Assembly: GCA_016873935.1 (NCBI GenBank)
Contig: VGVT01000015.1
Span: 1-56,927, forward strand
Reading direction: 5' to 3'
DNA from: Betaproteobacteria bacterium
GTDB taxonomy: Bacteria > Pseudomonadota > Gammaproteobacteria > Burkholderiales > Thiobacillaceae
Length of the DNA stretch: 56,927 bases
Both the position numbers and the translations under genes were made by a program. This document shows positions 52,832-56,927 of this stretch, one piece after another. The notes under the pieces are model-generated. The model saw only the letters and a list, made by a program, of their open reading frames with translations, ran no database searches and was not told where the DNA came from. Positions within the stretch are counted from its first letter, which is position 1; every line of letters starts with the position of its first letter.

Positions 52832-53815
52832 CTAGTGGCCCGCGCAACGGCGGCCCTGCGCGCCCTCGCCTCTCAGGCCCAGCTTGGCGAACAGGATTTC
52901 GTCCGCTTCCACGTCCGGGTTGCCGGTGGTGAGGAGCTTGTCGCCGTAGAAGATGGAATTGGCGCCGGCGAGAAAACACAGCGCCTGCACCGCCTCGCCC
53001 AGTTCCCGGCGTCCGGCGGACAGGCGCACGTGGGAGGCGGGCATGGTGATGCGGGCGACGGCGATGGTGCGCACGAATTCCAGGGGGTCCAGATCCGTCT
53101 CGGCCGCCAGGGGCGTGCCCGGCACCTTCACCAGCATGTTGATGGGCACCGACTCCGGCTGGGGATTCAGGTTGGCCAGTTCCAGGATCAGGCCGGCCCG
53201 CACCCGGCGCGATTCGCCCAGGCCGACGATGCCGCCGCAGCAGACGTGGATGCCGGCGTCGCGCACCTGCGCCAGGGTATCGAGGCGGTCGGCGTGGGTA
53301 TGGGTGGTGATGACCTGGCCATAGAACTCGCTGGCGGTGTCCAGGTTGTGGTTGTAGTAATCCAGGCCGGCTTCCTTCAGTTGCTCCGCCTGGCCGGGCT
53401 TGAGCATGCCGAGGGTGACGCAGGTCTCCAGGCCCAGGGCCTTCACTTCCCTGACCATGTCGACGACGGCGCCCAGGTCCTTGTCCTTGGGGCCGCGCCA
53501 GGCGGCGCCCATGCAGAAGCGGGTGGCGCCGGCGTCCTTCGCGGCCTGTGCGGCTTGCACCACTTCCGCCACGTCCAGCAGTTTCTCCCGTTCCAGGCCG
53601 GTGTCGTGACGGGCCGACTGGGAGCAGTAGCCGCAATCCTCGGAGCAGCCGCCGGTCTTGATGGACAGCAAGGTGGACAACTGCACGGCGTTGGCGTCGA
53701 AGTGGGCGCGGTGCACGGTCTGCGCCTGGAACAAGAGATCGTTGAAGGGCAGCGCGAACAGCGCCTCCACCTGGGCCAGGCTCCAGGCCACCGGGACTTG
53801 GGTGAGATCGTTCAT
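52832..53815 (-). CDS. bioB: Biotin synthase
   Basis: A 327-residue radical SAM enzyme that inserts sulfur into dethiobiotin. The radical SAM cluster motif is [10 protein letters not shown] near residue 52; the [2Fe-2S] ligands are in [18 protein letters not shown] and [13 protein letters not shown] with the arginine in HVRLSAGR. The ATG at 53815 follows GGAGG and overlaps the TGA of the small membrane protein gene upstream. A longer frame to 53920 is not used. Confidence 0.96.
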   Translation of the reverse strand: MNDLTQVPVAWSLAQVEALFALPFNDLLFQAQTVHRAHFDANAVQLSTLLSIKTGGCSEDCGYCSQSARHDTGLEREKLLDVAEVVQAAQAAKDAGATRFCMGAAWRGPKDKDLGAVVDMVREVKALGLETCVTLGMLKPGQAEQLKEAGLDYYNHNLDTASEFYGQVITTHTHADRLDTLAQVRDAGIHVCCGGIVGLGESRRVRAGLILELANLNPQPESVPINMLVKVPGTPLAAETDLDPLEFVRTIAVARITMPASHVRLSAGRRELGEAVQALCFLAGANSIFYGDKLLTTGNPDVEADEILFAKLGLRGEGAQGRRCAGH

Positions 53816-54261
53816 CAATGCGCCTCCTTGATCACTTCGATATCCCTCCAGTTCTCCCTGCCCGCCTTCCAGACATCGTAGGCCGCCCAAGGCACCAGGG
53901 CGAGGATGAACAGGCCCCACACGCCGAGCCAGCCGGTGGGCAAGCGGGCCAGGTCATTGGAAAAGATGGTCAGCGTGCCCACCACGGCGTAATAACGGTA
54001 ACCGGCCCACTTGTTGTAATGGCGCACGGTGAGATCCGGATGGTGGGCGATGGAGGCATAGACGAAAATGGATGCGGCCAGCCAGATCATGATCGGTGGC
54101 AGGGACATGGCCATGGGCAGGAAGGCCAGCTTCTTGTCGGCGACGAGCTGGCCCAGGCCGAACAGGCTCGCCGCCAGCAGGGTCGAGGCGATGGCGAGCA
54201 GGTTGAACATGCGCGCGCTGCGCAGGCAGGAGGCGGCGGTGACCAGTTGTGTTTGCGTCAT
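53815..54261 (-). CDS. Small membrane protein of unknown function
   Basis: A 148-residue protein with four hydrophobic segments (about residues 18-38, 46-68, 88-104 and 114-132). I do not recognise a family. It ends with TGATG overlap with bioB, so it is co-translated with bioB, which may mean only shared transcription. The start at 54261 was chosen because upstream residues overlap the divergent comF promoter region; there is no good Shine-Dalgarno. Confidence 0.75.
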   Translation of the reverse strand: MTQTQLVTAASCLRSARMFNLLAIASTLLAASLFGLGQLVADKKLAFLPMAMSLPPIMIWLAASIFVYASIAHHPDLTVRHYNKWAGYRYYAVVGTLTIFSNDLARLPTGWLGVWGLFILALVPWAAYDVWKAGRENWRDIEVIKEAH

Positions 54262-54323
54262 GGCGTGGGCAATCCGGGGAAGAATCGGGTAAAACGCCCG
54301 GATGTTCGGGGAGGAGATCGTTG

Positions 54324-55043
54324 TTGTCAAACTGGCTCGTGTCCGTTCTGAACAATTGCATCAATAGCGTGCAATCCAGGCTGCCGCAGGCCTGCCTGCT
54401 GTGTGGCGCGCGCACCCTGGACGGGCTGTTGTGCGCCGGCTGTGTCGCCGACCTGCCCGCGTTGTCGCGCGACGGCTGTCCGCGCTGCGCCCTGCCCATG
54501 AGCGGCGCCCTGGCCGAGGCCGAAGTCTGCGGCCGTTGCCTGCGCCATCCTCCCGCCTTCGAACTGACGCGCGCGGCATTCCGCTACGCCTTTCCCCTGG
54601 ATGCCCTGATCCGGCATTGCAAGTACCACGGCGCCCTGGAACTCACCGACTGGTTCGCCCGCGTCGTCGAGCGTGCAGTCGCCGACCTGCCGCGCCCGGA
54701 CCTGCTGCTGCCCATGCCCCTGCACCCCGCCCGCCTGGCGGAACGGGGCTTCAATCAGGCGGCGGAGATCGCGCGCCGGCTGGCGCCGCGACTCGACATC
54801 CCGTGGAGCGCGACAGGTGCCCGGCGCCTGCGCGACACGCCGCCGCAGGCCGGTCTGGACCTGCGCGCCCGGCGCGGCAACCTGCGCGGCGCATTCCACT
54901 GCGACCTGGACTTGCGCGGCCGGCACGTGGTCCTGCTGGATGACGTCATGACCAGCGGCGCCAGCCTGCACGAACTCGCCCAGGCGGCGCGCCAGGCCGG
55001 CGCGGCGCGGGTTTCCGCCTGGGTGGTGGCGCGGGCCGTGTGA
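54324..55043 (+). CDS. comF: ComF family phosphoribosyltransferase-like protein
   Basis: A 239-residue protein of the ComF/GntX family. The N-terminal double zinc-finger has CLLCGARTLDGLLCAGC and GCPRCALPM with CGRC. The C-terminal PRTase domain has the PRPP loop VVLLDDVMTSGAS near residue 202. Members act in DNA uptake for transformation, though many have unknown roles. The TTG at 54324 follows GGAGGAG by 7 bases; a TTG at 54321 is possible. Confidence 0.9.
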   Translation: MSNWLVSVLNNCINSVQSRLPQACLLCGARTLDGLLCAGCVADLPALSRDGCPRCALPMSGALAEAEVCGRCLRHPPAFELTRAAFRYAFPLDALIRHCKYHGALELTDWFARVVERAVADLPRPDLLLPMPLHPARLAERGFNQAAEIARRLAPRLDIPWSATGARRLRDTPPQAGLDLRARRGNLRGAFHCDLDLRGRHVVLLDDVMTSGASLHELAQAARQAGAARVSAWVVARAV

Positions 55044-55056
55044 GGCGCGGGCGTCC

Positions 55057-55488
55057 TCACTCTCCGCCCAGGCGGCGGATGGCCGCCGCGTTGCTCCAGG
55101 AAAAACAGCGTTCCGCCGCTTCCTGCCAAGGCAGCCAGACCTGCTGCAGATGCTCGCGCGGCGACAGCACGACCGGCTCCGGCGCCGGCAGGGTCAGGCC
55201 GAAGACGTGCTCGGTGTTGTGCGTCACGCCGGGCGCGTAGCGCGCCCGCCAACGCGGGAAGATCTCGAACTCGTACTGGAGTTGCCAGTCGCGCAGATCG
55301 TGTTTGCCGGCATCCAGGCCGGTTTCCTCGAACACCTCGCGGATGGCGGTCTGGGCCAGAGTTTCCCCGACATCCTGGCTGCCGGTCACCGACTGCCACA
55401 AACCGGGCGCATCGGCGCGCTCGAGCAGGAGCACTTGCAGATCGGGGGTGTGGATGACCACCAGCACGGAAACGGGAATTTTGTACAT
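55057..55488 (-). CDS. nudB: Dihydroneopterin triphosphate diphosphatase
   Basis: A 143-residue Nudix hydrolase of the folate pathway. It begins YKIPVSVLVVIHTPDLQVLLLERAD and the Nudix box is GSQDVGETLAQTAIREVFEETG at about residues 35-56. The ending HNTEHVFGLTLP and EHLQQVWLPWQEAAERCFSWSNAAAI matches NudB. The start at 55488 is chosen from the homologous N-terminus; ATG at 55524 is an alternative. Confidence 0.87.
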   Translation of the reverse strand: MYKIPVSVLVVIHTPDLQVLLLERADAPGLWQSVTGSQDVGETLAQTAIREVFEETGLDAGKHDLRDWQLQYEFEIFPRWRARYAPGVTHNTEHVFGLTLPAPEPVVLSPREHLQQVWLPWQEAAERCFSWSNAAAIRRLGGE

Positions 55489-55801
55489 GAGGCACGACGA
55501 GGCGATGCGGGGACGATGCAGCATAGTCCGAAACCCCGCCTGCGGCGGTGTCGGTTTAATTGACACTGCGCACCGGCCGCGCCCGGTCGGCAGCGCCAAC
55601 ACATTGATCCGACAGGGTTGTTAACAACTGGCAGGAATCTTGCTGGGCATCAGTGCCCCCGGCATTGGTACACACCGGCCCCGAACCCATGTCTTACGCA
55701 TCCAACCGCCCCGCCCTCCCCGCCCAACACGCGGCGCACAGCAAGCAAACGCTTGGTCACGCAGCGCCGGAGCGGCACACCGGCTTTCCGGTCGACGCAT
55801 C
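55489..55801. other. Gap with a 12-bp palindrome and no supported gene
   Basis: This 313-bp stretch contains a possible longer N-terminus of nudB (to 55602), a perfect palindrome GTTGTTAACAAC at 55617-55628, and no convincing open frame in the remainder. Its base composition becomes less GC-rich around 55600-55640. I see no RNA gene in it. Confidence 0.5.
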
Positions 55802-56074
55802 ATGCTGATTCCCCTGCGCCATCGCACCACCCCGTCCGCCGTTACCCGCAAGGCTAGCGACAACTCGGCATCCGGTCAGGCGGAGGACGGGCTGAGCAGG
55901 CTGACCCTGACCAGCACCCAGGGCATCGAAGTCGAGGAAGTCGGCCAGGTGGAGTTCACCCGCGAGTGGGCGCAAGCCATCACCCGGGCGGCACTCGCGC
56001 AAACCGGACAACAACGGGAAGCCGCCGACGGCGTCGAGGATATGGCCGAGCCTTTGCCTCACTCTTCCCCGTAG
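55802..56074 (+). CDS. Small hypothetical protein
   Basis: A 90-residue hydrophilic ORF, MLIPLRHRT then SRLTLTSTQGIEVEEVGQVEFTREWAQAIT. Codons of the middle part have GC-rich third positions like the neighbours. It has no ribosome binding site and no known motif. It overlaps the 3' end of the VOC gene by 16 bp tail to tail. A longer frame from 55640 is less likely. The call is uncertain. Confidence 0.45.
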   Translation: MLIPLRHRTTPSAVTRKASDNSASGQAEDGLSRLTLTSTQGIEVEEVGQVEFTREWAQAITRAALAQTGQQREAADGVEDMAEPLPHSSP

Positions 56075-56454
56075 AAGCCGATCTCCACCAGGTTGCCGTC
56101 CGGATCGCGGACATACAGGGAAGTCATCGGCCCCTCGGCACCGGTGCGCGCCACGGGCCCCAACTCCACGGCCACATCGAGGGCTGCAAGGTGTCCGACC
56201 CATTCAGCAGGCGGACGCCGAGTGCGCAGGCACAGATCGCCACTCCCCGCGGTGGGTCGCGCGGCATGGGGCCGCAATGGCGCCTCGGCCGGATGTAAAT
56301 TGATCTTCTGCGATCCGAATCTGAGGGCCAGGCGCCCCTCTCCGAACCGTTCCAGTTGCATGCCCAGCACCTGCGTATAAAACCGCACCGTCGCTTCCAT
56401 GTCGGCCACGGTCAATACCAGGTGATCCAGGGTATCGACCCGCGGCGGTGACAT
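56059..56454 (-). CDS. VOC family (glyoxalase/bleomycin resistance fold) protein
   Basis: A 131-residue metal-binding fold with two paired beta-alpha-beta modules. LDHLVLTVADMEATVRFYTQVLGMQLERF is the typical N-terminal half, with the metal-ligand histidine in DHLVL. The second half ends SLYVRDPDGNLVEIGFYGEE with the glutamate ligand in VEIGF. The substrate cannot be told. It follows the partial gene by 2 bp on the same strand, so they probably share an operon. Confidence 0.9.
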   Translation of the reverse strand: MSPPRVDTLDHLVLTVADMEATVRFYTQVLGMQLERFGEGRLALRFGSQKINLHPAEAPLRPHAARPTAGSGDLCLRTRRPPAEWVGHLAALDVAVELGPVARTGAEGPMTSLYVRDPDGNLVEIGFYGEE

Positions 56455-56456
56455 GG

Positions 56457-56927
56457 TCAGAACAACTCGACGTCCGCGCCGGAACCGGACTGCTGCTGCC
56501 GGGCCTCGACATAGCGCGCCAGGGCCTCGCGCACGTCGCCGGTGCGGATCAGGGTGTCGAACATCAGCTTCTCGTCCTCCATCGTGTACTGCGAACGAAT
56601 CTGCTGCTGCAGGGCATGCCAGGCGAAGGGGTTATACAGCCGCGACGGATCGTTGACGATGCCGGTGAGGTCATCCAGGCTGCGGCTGACGTGGGACAGC
56701 CGCTGCGACAGCCGGTCATAGAACTGGAAAGCGATGATGGCCTGCTGCATCTGCACGGAAACCGCCATGCCGGAACTCTCGATGCCCGCCTTGGCCGGTG
56801 AATCCGGCAGGGCGCGGGCCTGTTCCACCAGGGCCATGATGTTGCCGTACATGCCGGTGAAGCTCTCCGCCAGCACATCGACGGAGCCGCTGGAATCCTT
56901 CAGGGCGATCTCGATCTGCGCCACCGC
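56457..56927 (-). CDS. Unrecognised protein, 5' end outside the window
   Basis: The C-terminal 156 residues of a helical protein; the frame stays open to the window edge, so the start is missing. It has long helices with the motif AIIAFQFYDRLSQRLSHVSRSLDDL, and ends SGADVELF. That acidic-hydrophobic tail recalls CheY-binding ends of chemotaxis proteins, but this is a weak resemblance and I give no function. Confidence 0.7.
   Translation of the reverse strand, partial: AVAQIEIALKDSSGSVDVLAESFTGMYGNIMALVEQARALPDSPAKAGIESSGMAVSVQMQQAIIAFQFYDRLSQRLSHVSRSLDDLTGIVNDPSRLYNPFAWHALQQQIRSQYTMEDEKLMFDTLIRTGDVREALARYVEARQQQSGSGADVELF

Overview
The window looks like a chromosomal stretch of a high-GC betaproteobacterium, most likely a sulfur- or hydrogen-oxidising chemolithotroph near the Thiobacillus/Nitrosomonadales group. 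The reasons are the housekeeping gene orders (rpsP-rimM-trmD-rplS, rimP-nusA-infB-rbfA-truB-rpsO-pnp, rpoZ-spoT), a CbbY-type phosphatase that normally accompanies the Calvin cycle, a cbb3 oxidase operon, and a PEP-CTERM protein. This placement is inference from gene content; no rRNA or tRNA gene was seen.

Layout. (1) 67-8705, minus strand: an HdrCBA-MvhDGA operon encoding a heterodisulfide-reductase/group 3c [NiFe]-hydrogenase complex of the electron-bifurcating type, with its maturation protease and an unrecognised protein at the end. (2) 8904-13227, minus: a TRAP dicarboxylate-type transporter with one DctQM permease and two paralogous DctP binding proteins. (3) 13353-23807: a HAD phosphatase, a CbiM-like membrane protein, a secreted unknown protein, the helicase HrpA, a chemoreceptor with a periplasmic CXXCH haem motif, NadE and the PII protein GlnB. 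(4) 24008-26874: a PEP-CTERM protein behind a sigma54-type promoter, a class I aminotransferase and a TauE/SafE exporter. (5) 26942-41934: translation, RNA-processing and stringent-response genes. (6) 42092-49050, minus: an Rrf2 Fe-S regulator, a SCO copper chaperone, ccoNOQP, ccoG and a FixH-like membrane protein, a complete microaerobic respiration unit. (7) 49189-54261, minus: the biotin genes bioB-F-H-C-D led by a small membrane protein gene. (8) 54324-56927: ComF, NudB, a small ORF, a VOC-fold protein and a gene cut by the window edge.

How parts work together. The Hdr-Mvh complex would oxidise H2 and split electrons between ferredoxin and a disulfide. The cbb3 oxidase, with SCO and CcoG for copper and assembly, would be the terminal oxidase at low oxygen. 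The Rrf2 gene, SCO gene and cco genes form one directional block with two palindromic candidate operators at the promoters.

Most unusual signals. Degenerate heptanucleotide tandem repeats, several as inverted arms, occur both between genes and in frame inside genes (hrpA, bioF, bioC, bioH, bioD). Three different palindromic repeat families fill the three non-overlapping junctions of the hdr-mvh operon. There is a perfect 126-bp tandem duplication at the ccoQ/ccoP junction. An intrinsic terminator sits in the short leader of rimP-nusA-infB.
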